Part shown: positions 43,301 through 55,499 of the stretch, piece by piece
Numbering within the stretch: the stretch's first letter is position 1
Layout of the letters: every line of letters begins with the position of its first letter
Assembly (NCBI RefSeq): GCF_002775205.1
Contig: NC_036461.1
Location: 15,413,015-15,477,014 of the forward strand
Source: Xiphophorus maculatus
Taxonomy: Eukaryota; Chordata; Actinopteri; Cyprinodontiformes; Poeciliidae
DNA length: 64,000 nt
Direction: 5' to 3'
Program-made: the position numbers and the translations under genes
Notes under the pieces: model-generated
What the model saw: the letters and a program-made list of their open reading frames with translations, nothing else
Databases searched by the model: none
What the model was told of the DNA's origin: nothing

Positions 43301-43946
43301 CATCTTTGACTTTAAATTAATTTGTTGGAGTCCAAATAACAACTATGACGACTGTAATTTATGGCTCTCAGTAATTAATTAATGCTGATCCCTGTATAAT
43401 AAGAGTAAAGGACTCCTTTTGTCTAAGCTTCACACATTATTAGAGAGAAGGGAACAGCAAGACTCGATCGGGAATACTTGAAAAACCATAAGCAACATTT
43501 ACTCTCCATTTCCCACAAATCAAGTCACGGAGCAGGTCTGAGGTGTTAAATATGAGTGTTTTAATTTAACTGGAGTGCGCTGGAACTGTTTGCCATCTCA
43601 CATATACAACCTGCTAAACTGTACACATTCACAGCTTCCATAAAAAATACATCTTCATATACACAGCATTTACAGTATCATACAACAGAGCTGGAACAGG
43701 GTCTTCAGGGGATCCTCTCACACAGCAGTCCCGTTACAATGTGTGCGTTTCGCTCTCCTGCAGCGGTCAGTGTCCTGTTTTATATCAGGAGCTGCAAGCC
43801 TGGGCCGGTTCGGCAGCAGCCGCGTTGACTCGCTGCCATCTTCCCAGCATGATATTACAAATAAATCAGACATGTGCCGAGCTGTGCCGCCTTCATTCTT
43901 ATCGTAATCATCTTGGGCTGTTCTGCAACTTCCTTTTTCTTTTCTG
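40308..43946. other. Interval between psma6 and nfkbia
   Basis: This covers the psma6 3' UTR on the left (ATTAAA at 40865 and AATAAA at 41124 are candidate signals), AT-rich unique sequence, and the nfkbia 3' UTR on the right. No further gene, RNA or clear repeat was recognised. Confidence 0.5.
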
Positions 43947-46928
43947 CTAATGTCCGTTCCACTGAATGTCGTCGTACATTCCCTGCAGACACACATGACG
44001 GGGAAAAAAACGGATTACCCAACCAGTCAAAATTTTGACACTTCAGTCAGTCGCTCTACTCCAACTGCGATTTCAACACACCTCTTCGTCCGACTCCTCC
44101 TCCGACGACTCCTCTCCGCTGTTTTCTGATTCAGAGAGATCCCTCAGGTCCGGATGGGTCACCGGGAACAGCTCTTTCTGGATGTCGCAGTTGTCCAAAC
44201 CGTAGGTGAGGTGGAAGGGAGTGTGTCCCCCGGACGACAGGAGGTTGGGGTCTGCTCCTTTCCTCAGGAGGAGTTTGACCAGAGCGAGGTTCTGCTGGTC
44301 CACGGCAAGATGCAGCGAGCTGCGGCCGTTGTGCTGCTCCTGTGCAACAAGGACGTCGTGTTAAAACCAAAACATTCTCCACGTCGGCCCACATTCTGCG
44401 TCTGGATGAATCTGCTTACTTTAGCGTTGATGTCCGCTCCGAGGTCAACCATTTTCTCCACCAGCGAGAGGAAACCGTGAACTGAAGCCAGGTGGAGGCA
44501 GTTCTGACCTGCATGAAACAGAAGAGGCGTCGATTAGAACCGACTCCTTGCCAGCAGCGTCCGCCGTGCCGGCGCCAGCGCGCCTCGACGCAGTCTCACC
44601 GTTGTAGTTGCAGGCGGCCATCGCCGTGTGCAGGTGCTCCAGCCTGCAGTTCTGTGTGATGACGCTGAAGCAGTACAGGTTACCGTGGCGACAGGCGATG
44701 TGAAGAGGCGTGTCGCCGCTGTTGTCCACCAGCGTGGGGTCGCAGCCGGACGCGAGGAGACTGGAGCAGACGTTCAGCTGGTTTGTTATCACTGCTAAGT
44801 GGAGAGGAGTCTGTGGGGGAGGCAAAGCATTTATGTTACACTATTGATCAGGATCAGAGCAAATAAAATGTTAAATGAGGAGAGGGGAAGATCACACACC
44901 TGTCTCAGGTCATTCTGTGCATTGAGGAAAGGTGTGTTCTTTGAAAGGTCAATCATTTGTTTGATGTAGTCCTTTGCTTCGTGGATGATGGCCAGGTGGA
45001 GCAGCCTGCCGAGAAAAAGGTAGAAAAAAAAAACCTGTTAGACAACAAAAACAGAAAAAGGAACAAATTCTTATACCAAGAATCTGATTTACTGCCTGGA
45101 AAAGCATGTATGCACACAACTCCACGTGCATCAACAGGCTTATTCTGTATTACTCCCAGTGCATGTTTCAAATAGTTTTTTTCATTATATTTTAATAAAC
45201 GGGACGTCCAGAACTGAGCAGCCAGAGGCATCTTCAGGTACAAATGGTTTAAAAACTGAATGGGGGGTAACATAATGAAAATCTAAATAACAGATTTCAG
45301 CAACTTTATAGATCTATTTTTTATTTTTGAATAGCAGTTTTAAAAATATATATTTTCATTATGTTGCAGGAGTGAAAGTGCTAGAATAGTTAAACTAAAT
45401 CTATAATGCACACAGAGCAGTTTGCGTTCAAGTACAAGGTGTTTATAGAAATTTACAGCAATAACGTTAAATATCCAACTTTATAAATCACTATTATCTC
45501 TTTCTAAAATCAGCTTTATTGCCATTTTCTTATTTATGGAAAATCAAGACAATTAGTCCATCTTTCAACAGCCTGGTGGAATAACAGGACCAAACAAAAG
45601 ATCCCTTTCAAATTAGTGTTGTAGTTGAAATTCAATGAAGATATTCTGTAACAAATAAATAAACTAATAAAGTTTCTATTTCACCCTCTTGGTAAAAGTT
45701 ATCAAAAGCAGCTGAGCAACATGCAGCTTTAGAGCAGCAGGTTCTTCTTTTTTAATATCTTATAGGTCTATTAGAAATATACCAGAATGTGAATAATTAA
45801 CTATCACACCTTTTTAAAGTCTATATGTAACAGAAGCATAATACACTTCAGATATTTTTGGGAGGGCTCTTATAAATAATGGGAGCCCACCTTTGGAGAC
45901 TTTCTGGAGACGGCCCTGCCAGCAGTTAAAAAAAAAAAAAAAAAAAAAAGAACAAAAAAAAAAGGAAAAGAAACGTAGTTGTGATTCGGTTCTGCACACG
46001 TTTAATCTTGATTTAAATGTTTTGAAAGTCTTATGTTATTTTTGCTTTGGTGTGAATAAAGCACTTTACATCGTTTTAATTCAATTCCCTTTATGGATAC
46101 TCTTAAGACGAGGGTTATGAGCGCGGACTACATTTCTGTGCGGAGGAATAACATTGGGACAAAAATAACAAAATTTAGGGTTACTTTAGGGTATTGTTTG
46201 TTTCCACTGGTTTTGAGACAACACCTTCTCTGTCAGAAGACGGGTTTATTCGTGGTTTCTCGGTATTTATCTGGTGGCACTTTAGGGAAATTTTCCCAGT
46301 TTTCCCCTTCTTTGCTCTTCACGGGAACGCGCGTCTGTTGGATTCCTTGGCGGCGCGCCCGGGACTTTCCCAACCTGACCCCCTGATAAATGGCCTTTTT
46401 GTTTACTATATCCACAGCAAGAAAAAAAAAAGTTACTTTGAAATCAAATCAGACCCAATTAACCGGGCTTTAATAAAACTTCGACTAAACCTCAAGGCTT
46501 ATAAACAACAACAATAATAATTCCGGGCTAATGTAGGCCTGGGTTTTATGGAGGAAGGCATTCCCGACGGGGAACGAAGGCATCAAATTACCTCAAAGAC
46601 CCAAAAGTGAGGCCCTGCGTCTCAGGCGCCCCCGGTTATATAAATAAGCATATAAATAACCCGGTGGGTAAAAAACCTACGTGTCTCCCTCGTCTGTAGT
46701 CTGCGTCTGCCACTCCTGCAGCGGCTCTTCGGTCCGAGCCGCGGCCTGCTGGCGCTCACTGTCCAGCTGGAGCCGATGGAGCTCCTCCGCCACAGCCTGG
46801 TACTCTTCCTCCTTCAGCGAGTCCACGCCGCTGTCGAGCCGCTCCTCCGTCGACTGGGCCGCTTTCCCTTCTTTAGACTCCCGATTGTAATCCATTTGGT
46901 TTAATATACTGGCCCGGTGAAGGTCCAT
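43947..46928 (-). CDS. nfkbia: NF-kappaB inhibitor alpha (IkappaB-alpha)
   Basis: Six exons: 46928-46681, 45005-44900, 44810-44600, 44508-44420, 44339-44082, 43982-43947; 315 residues (human 317). The protein holds NF-kappaB dimers in the cytoplasm and is destroyed after IKK phosphorylation. The N-terminus carries the degron DSGVDS (within [16 protein letters not shown]). About six ankyrin repeats follow, with [56 protein letters not shown] and [19 protein letters not shown]. The C-terminus is an acidic PEST-like run ([18 protein letters not shown]) ending [10 protein letters not shown]. Position next to psma6 fits human NFKBIA; in zebrafish nomenclature this would be one of nfkbiaa/nfkbiab. 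Kappa-B sites upstream and in intron 1 fit the known feedback by NF-kappaB. Confidence 0.96.
46361..46370 (+). promoter_or_regulatory. nfkbia: Kappa-B site in nfkbia intron 1
   Basis: GGGACTTTCC, an exact match to GGGRNWYYCC, lies in a GC-rich patch about 310 bp inside intron 1. Intronic function is inference. Confidence 0.55.
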
Positions 46929-47039
46929 GTTGGTTCTGGCAGTCCTAGTTGTACTGTGGTTAAGCGTGTGTGCGCTGCAGCCTGTAAATGCCCTCTGCGT
47001 GTATCTGGCTGCAGAGCGGGCGGAGTTAACACATAGGTG

Positions 47040-47049
47040 GGGGATTTCC
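47040..47049 (+). promoter_or_regulatory. nfkbia: Kappa-B site in nfkbia promoter
   Basis: GGGGATTTCC, an exact match to the NF-kappaB consensus, lies 112 bp upstream of the start codon. Human NFKBIA has several promoter kappa-B sites that drive negative feedback, so function is likely. Confidence 0.7.
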
Positions 47050-47099
47050 ACCAAACTGACAACTAGAATAACTTCGCAAACACACAGCAGAGCCAGAGA

Positions 47100-47109
47100 G
47101 GGGATTTCT
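47100..47109 (+). promoter_or_regulatory. nfkbia: Second, imperfect kappa-B-like site upstream of nfkbia
   Basis: GGGGATTTCT differs from the consensus at the last base. It lies 60 bp beyond the perfect site in the same orientation. Confidence 0.4.
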
Positions 47110-47604
47110 GCCCAGACTTGAATAATAAAAACGCTTCTCATTGAGCATTATGCGTTTGCAGGATCAGAGGCGGAATTAGTAAAACAAGGGGTCCGAGGCA
47201 CGCATGCAACAGCACCCCCCCTTTTTGTCCCCTTTCTTTGTCAATAGTTTGCACAAAGATCATAAAAAGTCACATAAAATCTTAGATTTTATAATCTAAG
47301 TTTAGATTTTCAGTGCTTGGACTTAAACACATTTTCCCTTGTCATCTTCTTTGTCTTAGAATGTGCTAGAGGCATTTTTTCCAGAAGCTTCCAGCTCTGA
47401 ATAAGGGATTTAGTTAGAGTCTTTAGAGGAAAAGAAAACAGCAGGGGTCCCCAAAGAGCTCTAAAAATATTGCAAAGTCATTCTATATGATTTTTTTTTT
47501 CTATCAGTATCAAATAGAAGCTCAGAATAATGGAGCTAAAAACTAAACTCTTTTTAAAACATGCTAAAAAAAAGTCCTGCTTTACCACAAGTCCTGCAAT
47601 ATGC

Positions 47605-48260
47605 AGTTGCATAGACATAAATTAGAATATTTAATTCTAATTCAATATAATATAAACACCTTTTATTCATCAAAAACATCTGTTATTCCATAAACTATAG
47701 AAACTTTTTCTTGTTTATCCATATTAATTAAGTTAATATTTACTTTGTTTCAGTGTATTTTTAATGGGAACTTTAATTTAATACTTTAATTTAATCTTTA
47801 AGGAAACAGTCAACTATTTTAACAGAATAGCATTCCCTCTGTTTTTCCCCATAGTGTTTATACAAGTGCCTCTCAGTAAATTAGAATATTAAAGTTTATC
47901 TAATTCAGTAATTCATTTTAAAAGGTGAATCTCAAAGATTATCTTCACTTTAAGTGATATGTTAGTGTTTATCTCTCTTGATTTATGTAATTATCAGGTA
48001 ATGAAAACCCAAAATTGATAGAACAACCTAAGGGATTTTTAATACACAAATGTCTGCTTATTGCAAAGTCCATGTACTGTACAAAACACACTCATGTTCT
48101 GGTTCCTGTGGCTGGAAATAATGCATCACCGCAATGCCTGTCACTCTACTGAAGTGTTAAGGAAGTCCAGATTGCTTAATTCACGGCTTTTTGACAGAAA
48201 CTACATTTTGTGTTTCCATTTGTTGTAATCTGTACTCATCAAAATGAGCAACCTCTCATA
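47605..48260 (+). mobile_element. Relic of a Tc1-like transposon with AAATTAGAATAT ends
   Basis: GTGCCTCTCAGTAAATTAGA at 47869 and an ATAAATTAGAATATTTAATT word near 47617 represent the family terminus. GTCACTCTACTGAAGTGTTA near 48142 and AGGAAGTCCAGATTGCTT just after resemble internal antisense transposase words of that family. The structure is rearranged, possibly two copies. Confidence 0.45.
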
Positions 48261-49605
48261 AGACAAATCCTTCTCTGCGTCACGCATGTATATAACGTAA
48301 ATTTAACTTTTTGCATTGAATTGCTGAAATAAATCAACATTTTATGTTACTCCAATACATTGGAGTAAAAATGTACCTGTATAAATCATGCAAGGTGGTT
48401 CATATGAGTCTACAGCAGCAAGAATTTTGATGGACAGTTAATTTAATACAGTGCAAGTTTTATTTCTTTTCAGATGTAGAATGCACAACTGTTTAAACAT
48501 GGATTACAAAGAGGTGATCTTGGTCGATGATGAGACTTAAAAGGTCCGCAAATCACTTTTTTTTTTCTTTTAAGGGTCAGCACAAACACTGACTTTCAGT
48601 CTGGGTGTTATGACACTGTGACGAAACCACAGACCCTATGATGTAGGGAAACCAATGTTCAAATAAAATAATTTCAAAATATATATATATTTTAGTCCAC
48701 CTGCCCCAATTTCACAGGAAAGTGTGTAATTAAAGAGGCTGGGCTTTAAAAGTGTAATTTGAACCTGGAACCCACCATGAATAAATATGAGACTCACTGT
48801 TTGAAGGCATTGAAGGGGAGTTACTCACCTCAAGCAGCTGAGTCACATGTCTGGAAAACACCTAAATAAGCTGACAAGGTGGTGTTTTTATTTTTTTTTA
48901 CCTGCTTAAGCTGTAACATAAAGTTACACATTAAATATATTGTCTTGTTTTTTATAATTCATGTGATAGTGGTCCAAAAATGTAACTTACTAGAGCTTGC
49001 AGGAAGTCTGCTAAGATGTTATTTATTGTGATTATAGTTGAAGAGCAAAAAGCTTTGTCATGACAACCACGTCAAGGCCAAGAAAGTCTTGCTCATAATT
49101 TTGCATCCTAATATCACATGTATTAGCTATTAAATTAACTTCTGAGCATGTATTCAGGACTTAGCATGGCAGGATTCGTTATATTAGTTACAAAATTAAA
49201 AACAATGTCCATTGTAAAACACATCAAGCCTGGCACAAAATTATTACAATTTGGGGCATCAGAATATAAATGAACTTTATCTTTTGCTGACATTCCTTTG
49301 AATAAGGACTGAATGTTTTGTAATTAATTCCCCAAATCTCTCTGGAGTCACTTAAATAAGGTAAAACTAAAGAACAGTGCAGAATGTTAGGCTGGTTCTG
49401 TGTGAACAGAAAGGTGTTTGGTACTGAAACTATGATAGGCCCACATCATGAACTGTGAACTGAAATAGTAAAACCCCGACTCATCATGTCTACTTTTCCA
49501 TAGACGGACATTCATTCTTGTTTAAAGAAAAAAGGCCAACAGCCGCATAACGTTCAGATAAAAATCAGGATAATGCAATTTTTCTTAGTAAGATTTTCAA
49601 ATAAA

Positions 49606-49647
49606 GTTCAGGTTAATGACTCATTTTCAATAGTCATTAACCTGAAC
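49606..49647 (+). repeat. Perfect 16-bp stem, 10-nt loop hairpin
   Basis: GTTCAGGTTAATGACT and its exact complement surround a 10-nt loop. Pairing does not extend beyond 16 bp, which is short for a miRNA precursor. Confidence 0.8.
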
Positions 49648-50518
49648 CTTGATAAGAAACTGGTTTTAGGTTTATTAATCCTATGAATTTAGTAAAATGT
49701 TCTTCAAATGACTGGAAATGCATAGTTTTAAGTAGATTTTATTTTAATTTCTGGGGGAGCAGACCCCACTAGGACTGTGTCACTCCACAGCTGCTTGTGT
49801 CTCATTAATGTTAGCAGATGTTGGCAGGTATGATGTGGTCTAGAGATTTTGTCCCAAACTGAGTTTATACAACTCTGGAAAAAATGTAAAGTTTCTCTGA
49901 TTTTACTCTTTATAAGTATATGTTTGAGTAAAATCAACATTGTTCTTTTGTTCTGTGAATTACTGACAACATGTCTCTTAGTTTTGTGTGTGAATGTATG
50001 TAAATAAGCAGTTAGATTTAGAAAACCGCACCAACAAATATCTTCTGATGGGTCTTAGACCTGCTGGGGGCTAAGCACCTAGAATCGCCCCTGACTGTAG
50101 ATATAACCTGGTGGGTAAATACAAATAAATGGAGAGAGGTGATGGTGGAAAAGCTTTATTTCTGCTAACTTAGCTCATAGTAATGAAAACGAAAAGCTCA
50201 ATTTCTCAGATAATTTGACCATTACAGAAGATACAAAAGGATTTTATTGCAACAATCTTGGCTCACAGAAAAGCAACTTGGATCTGTAACAGATTGCGAG
50301 AGCTTAATATTAAAATGAGTTTTTCTTTGTACCACTGACTGCAAACCTTTTCCTCTTTAGGTGAGGTACTTGTGAAGTTGTCTGTGGTTAAGGAGAGGCT
50401 CACCTCAAGGAATGCAACATGTTTGTGTGTGGTGGCAAAGGCAGCATTAATTCATGCTGCTTTAATAAATGTTTTCCTTTAACTCAACTTTCCACTAATA
50501 TGTAAGTATGGATGCATG

Positions 50519-50697
50519 GTGTGCTGTGGTGGCACAGGGGTTAAGCACAACCCATATATGGAGGCCTTAGTCTTGTCGCAAGTTCGATTCCTGGCCTGCT
50601 GACCTTTCCTGCATGCTTTCCCCTTCTCTCATCACCCTCTTTCCTGTCAATTAACTATCAAATAAAGGCCACTAGAGCCAATAAAACCTTTTAAAAA
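50519..50697 (+). mobile_element. tRNA-derived SINE (diverged copy)
   Basis: A-box-like GTGGCACAGGGGTTAAGCAC and B-box-like AGTTCGATTCCTGG show a tRNA-derived head. The tail contains CAAATAAAGGCCACTAGAGC, shared with the copy at 51.8 kb. An imperfect 14-bp duplication (12 of 14 bases equal) flanks it at 50505-50518 and 50698-50711. Confidence 0.85.
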
Positions 50698-51772
50698 AGT
50701 ATCAATGCATGACTCTGTGAACAGCAATGAGTCCTTTCAGTTTCAGCTAGCCCTCCTTTTGAACCTTTTCTGTCAGAAGTAAAATATTTCTGTATTACAA
50801 ACAAGTTTTTTTTGTAATATTCTAGTTTTGAAGAAGCTGATAAAACTGTTTTGTGTTTATTTGAGTCCCTGGTATCTTAGCTACTTTTGTCTAACGTGCA
50901 GAATTTATCTGCTGCAAGGCAGGTTTTCTTTCTAAAACTATTGACCCTGCAGGCAAAAGCAACACCTAAAGAAGCTGTATTTCACTTGCATGCCATTATT
51001 TTCAAATTGGTTTGGTGCAAACTGTTAAAAAGTGTCACTCTTGAATATCGACATGCTACAGGAAGGGAAACAGTTTCTCTTTTGATGAGAGACAGGAGGC
51101 TGGAAAGTATTATAACTGCACCTTTATCTGCAAAGCCCTCATAAATAATTCAACAAGTGTTGCTCAGCAGCTCTGCTGGAAACGGTGGGCCGGACTGCAG
51201 GCCCTGGGGGGGCTGCATGGGAGTTTCTTCTAAAGGTTAGAGTGTTATTTCAGACGGTGTTTGCTGTGCAGTGTGATGAGTGAGGCTACAGACGAGCAGT
51301 GGAGTTTCCCCCCTTACACCCGCGGATGCTGACCACACGCCAAACTGCAAGCAGTTTGTGCTGAAGAGGTAGAAAGTAGTAAACGTTTTAAAGGCCAATG
51401 AAAACCACAAGAAAACCTCCAGAATAAATCATTGCTGCGCGTGATCTAAAGTACTTCAGTAGCTCAAATCGAAGGTTGCAAATACTCAGGTTATTTTCAT
51501 TTCATGAATAAGAACCCCTAGTAGTCTCTTGCAGGACTTGAAATTCTTGATTGGGCTTGCAAGACTCCACAAGGTTGCGACCGATCCCTTTTTGCAAAAC
51601 AAATAACAGCTTGAACATAATGTTCTGTGGGCCTAACGGGGAAACTCCAAGCTTCCTATTGTTCATTTGAGCGACCAGTCAAACCAGGAAGCTCAGGCCT
51701 CACTCTCAGCACTTTTTTTGTTTATGGTCACATAACAGCTGGTTGGCAGGACGTTAAGAAAAGGCAGAGACT

Positions 51773-51962
51773 GGGGTGCTGTGGTGGCGCAGGGGCAAAG
51801 CATGACCCACGTTGAGGCCTTAGTCCTTGTAGCGGTGGTCGTAGGTTCGATTCCCGGCCTGGCGACGTTTCCCGCATGTCTTCCCCCTCTCTGATTACCC
51901 TGTTTCCTGTCAAACTACTTTCAAATAAAGGCCACTAGAGCCAACAAAACCTTTAAAAAAAA
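51773..51962 (+). mobile_element. tRNA-derived SINE (young copy)
   Basis: The tRNA-like head has GTGGCGCAGGGGCAAAGCAT and GGTTCGATTCCCGG (B box), then the same body and CAAATAAAGGCCACTAGAGC tail as the 50.5-kb copy. A perfect 17-bp duplication AAGAAAAGGCAGAGACT flanks it (51756-51772 and 51963-51979), so insertion was recent. Confidence 0.92.
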
Positions 51963-52699
51963 AAGAAAAGGCAGAGACTTGCACAGAGGAATTCACAAGG
52001 CAGGATGCAAGAAAAGCGGCCACTCCACTATGAAAGAAAGCAAAGGGTCGACTTTATCCCACAACTTATCCCATTTCTTTTAATGCATTTTTAAAAAATG
52101 CTTTGGAGAGCAAATCAGATACTTCCAGGTTTAGCTGTCTGGGAGTTTTAGTTTGGCTTTCTGCAAACATTCTAAGAATGAGTGTCACCATTTTAGCTGA
52201 ACTGGAGGCCAGTCATATGAGACCAGTGACTGGAAACCAGCATTTGAAACAGCACAGGAAAAACTCCAACATGATGAAAACATTCAAAATGAGCAGGGAA
52301 GGGAAACCTGCATTTAGCTGGATTTATGTGTGTGATGAGGTGTGTTTTGTTTTTTTACGGATATTTGTTTGTGCAACCTGAGTTTATGGGATTATTAATA
52401 TTTGGAGCGTTTAACGTGGGTAAAAAAAAGTCAGCTGGCAATAATACAAAAAAACCATCTGATTGTGAGATGCAGTGCATGCAAATGAGAAAAATTGCCC
52501 GAAGAAAAAAGGTGCAGTCCGGGATTCGACTTGTACTAATTGTTTCTGTTTTATTAGTTCCAGGAGATTAAGCCACAAATATTTAACCCTCAGGCATCAG
52601 ATGAACCAGTTAAACTATTTATCTCAAGAAATTTCTCCAGAAAAAGTGGCACTGAAAATTATAAAATTATAGAACATCTTTTAACTTTAAGAAACCAAG

Positions 52700-53400
52700 A
52701 TGCTTTGATTGATTATCACCACAGACTCAGACAAGACTTTCCAGCAAAGAGGCAAATGCTCAACAATCAACAACTCAACTGAAGTTAGCAGCTTCTGATA
52801 CGGAAAAACAAAATACATCTGGACAAAATTTTGTGGGACAAGATTGAGCAAGATTTGACCCACAACGACAAAATCAGTCAAGTGAGGTTTTTAACCCTGA
52901 GTATACTGCTGCAGCTCTCAAGCACGGTGGTTGCTGCATCATGCTGTGGGACATCACTGCCAGTTCATAGAAAAAATAAAAACAAGAGAATTACCTCATT
53001 CTAAATCTGTATATTCTCTGTAGTGTTTAATTTATGTAAGTTGCTGAAGGTTTGTTGGTTTATTGTTCTTATGTTGCTTTTAACTTGAGTTGTTTGAAAA
53101 GTGCTTTTAAATAAAATGCATTAATATTAATAATATAAGGCATGCAAACATTTGGAATGGACTTTTTGGACCTCAAATGTTGAAAATGTGTGGACTCTTC
53201 TCAAAAACCAGATGCATGCCATGAGAGCAACCAGTTTAAGTAAAACCTCCAAGAATAGTGATCAAAAACACCAGACAGGATTATGCCAGAAGTTTCTTAA
53301 CTTGCTGTAAGGAGAATATGTTCAAAGACAAGAATCTTATTCTTGTGTTTATAAGAAATCATTGCAGTCAAAAGTTGTTACTATACTGAGTGGAAAAGAA
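52700..53400 (+). mobile_element. Relic of a Tc1/mariner-like transposon
   Basis: AAGCACGGTGGTTGCTGCAT followed by CATGCTGTGGG is a decayed transposase segment. GAAAATGTGTGGACTCTTCT (about 53183) and GCATGCCATGAGAGC resemble the 3' transposase part of fish Tc1-like families. No intact frame remains. Ends are approximate. Confidence 0.5.
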
Positions 53401-53947
53401 AAAAGTTTAAATAAATCACATACAGTGAAAGCCCAAAATGAATAATCGAGCTAATGGTGAGTGGATAAAAACGTCCGACTGAAGCTGTAGAAGAAAAATG
53501 AAATCCTGAGTCATTCAGGAGTCCCTTTGAAATGATACTGCAAGGTCCGACTCAAGACGTGTCTGAGTGGTTTATCTCTCATCTCTTAAGAAAGAAAAGC
53601 ATCTGTTAAATATTTGCAAGATCATTCACAAACCTGTGGAACATGTCTGTGTCAGTGGGAATCCCTGGAGATTCTGCACAACGTGCACAACACCAGCTGA
53701 TTCATGATGAATCACTCAGCCACACACTTTGATAACACAAGGGTCAAAGTGAACAGTGACTCATTAAAAATGAAGTGTGACAGGGAGGTTGGATCAGCCT
53801 TCTCACCTGCTTCTTTACCTGTTTTTCCACTTCCTGGGCCTGTTGGTGGACTTCACAGGCAGATTCTCTGATTCCTCATTCAGGCGCTCTACCTTAGAGA
53901 CACATGACTCACTTCCTCTCCTGTCTGGATATTTCTATTTTAGACAA

Positions 53948-53983
53948 CAATGTATATATATATATATGTATGTATGTATGTAT
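53948..53983 (+). repeat. (TA)n(TATG)n simple repeat
   Basis: A run of TA units followed by about five TATG units. No function inferred. Confidence 0.8.
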
Positions 53984-54376
53984 CTTTTAACCACTCGATA
54001 TTAAAATCTTTTACAATTTGTAATCAATTCTCTAATTAAGATTTTTCATATATTCAGCCATTAGGGAATGTCTGAAAAAAAAAAATGCAATCAGGTTAAT
54101 TTTTACTTTTGTTTACAGCAAATTATAATCACAGCTGTAAAAGTAATCCCTTCCAAATCTTTATGATTCAGCTTTAAGTCTTTAAATTTGGTCTGGAAAC
54201 TCACAGCACCTCTTCCTAATTACCCTGACTACTGGACGCATTCAGACAACTTCCTGTTTACTAAATGTTAATCAGACATTAGGCAATTTTTGAAAATATT
54301 TTGGGCTTCCCAAAACAACCACGATGGATTTATGCAAGAGAGACGAAACTACTGAGTAATGCAAGAAGAGCCTGGT

Positions 54377-54828
54377 GATCCTCTTCTTGCCTAAGAAGAG
54401 GATCAACGTCGTGCTCTGGTGTTCGTTAAGGTGCTGACTTTCATCTTCACGTGAGAACTGAAGTGCTTCAAACGTTTCCTTTAACTATTGATTAAAAGTT
54501 AAAATATGCATGTTTGTTTTGAATTATTGCAATATAAACTCTGTGAACATATATTCATATTATTTAATAATCCGAATTATTAAATAATATGAATTTTATT
54601 TGTATTATTTAATAAAATAAAATAATACATTTTTATTGAGACTGATTATTCCTACACAATAAAAAGGTCTAGCACAACTGATCAACCACTACGCAACACA
54701 TACAATGTGTTCAGGCATCATAGATACCAAATAATGAACATTATTATTGAACATTATTTGGTATCTATACTAATCTATACCAAATACTTTCTACTTCCTG
54801 GAATTTATACTCCGGGAAGTAGAAAGTA
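54377..54828. repeat. Cluster of three perfect hairpins
   Basis: Hairpin 1 (54377-54404) pairs GATCCTCTTCTT with AAGAAGAGGATC around a 4-nt loop. Hairpin 2 (54721-54767) has a 16-bp stem TAGATACCAAATAATG. Hairpin 3 (54785-54828) has a 14-bp stem TACTTTCTACTTCC. All are perfect, and two stand in tandem. Confidence 0.75.
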
Positions 54829-55499
54829 CAAGAATGCTTGAGAAGCAAGTGATGCCCGCAACCTGATTTGCAATGACAACAAACTATCTGCTTTGTACAA
54901 ATTGGAAACATATCTGCTTGAGTTGCTGTTGACTTCAGGTCTGACCTTGAAGAAGCTGAACTTACCTGATCTGATGAAGCAAAGGTCAATCAGCTGGCTG
55001 ATCACACCATGTAAGTGTACAAAACATTGTAAAGATTGTTAGCAGGTCATTTCTATTTCTCACCAGAACACGACTCAAAAATTCAAAGATCTGACAGAAC
55101 AGATAAGGGGGGAAATGAGCTGTAGTAAAATTTCACCACTAGATGGCGACAAGTAATCAGTTTTCTGAGGAGAGTCAAAAACCTGAACCCTGCAAACAGA
55201 CCGAGCTATAAAAATCGATTTTTAAGAGTTTGTTTCTAAATAAAAAAATTAAAAAGCTTTCCATTCGAAATCGGAATTTGAATTTTATTTGTCTTATTGT
55301 AAGAAAGACAGGCCTTTAAATTATTAAGGCATGTTAGGGGGTTTTTTAAATAAGAAAAACAACATAATTTTTTTTCCATTAAAACCAATAATGCCATTTG
55401 GTAAGCATACCCTAAATGGTACCAATATTCAGGATTGAAAATAGTAACCAGGTGCTACTTATAAAATGTAATATTATTAGCAATTTTTTGCTCTGGACA

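Noticed and set aside
46285-46297. GGGAAATTTTCCC as a kappa-B site in nfkbia intron 1
   Set aside because: The palindrome is too long between half-sites for the 9-11 bp kappa-B spacing.
51840-51860. tRNA gene suggested by the B-box GGTTCGATTCCCGG
   Set aside because: It belongs to a SINE head with a body, tail and target duplications; no complete tRNA fold is expected.
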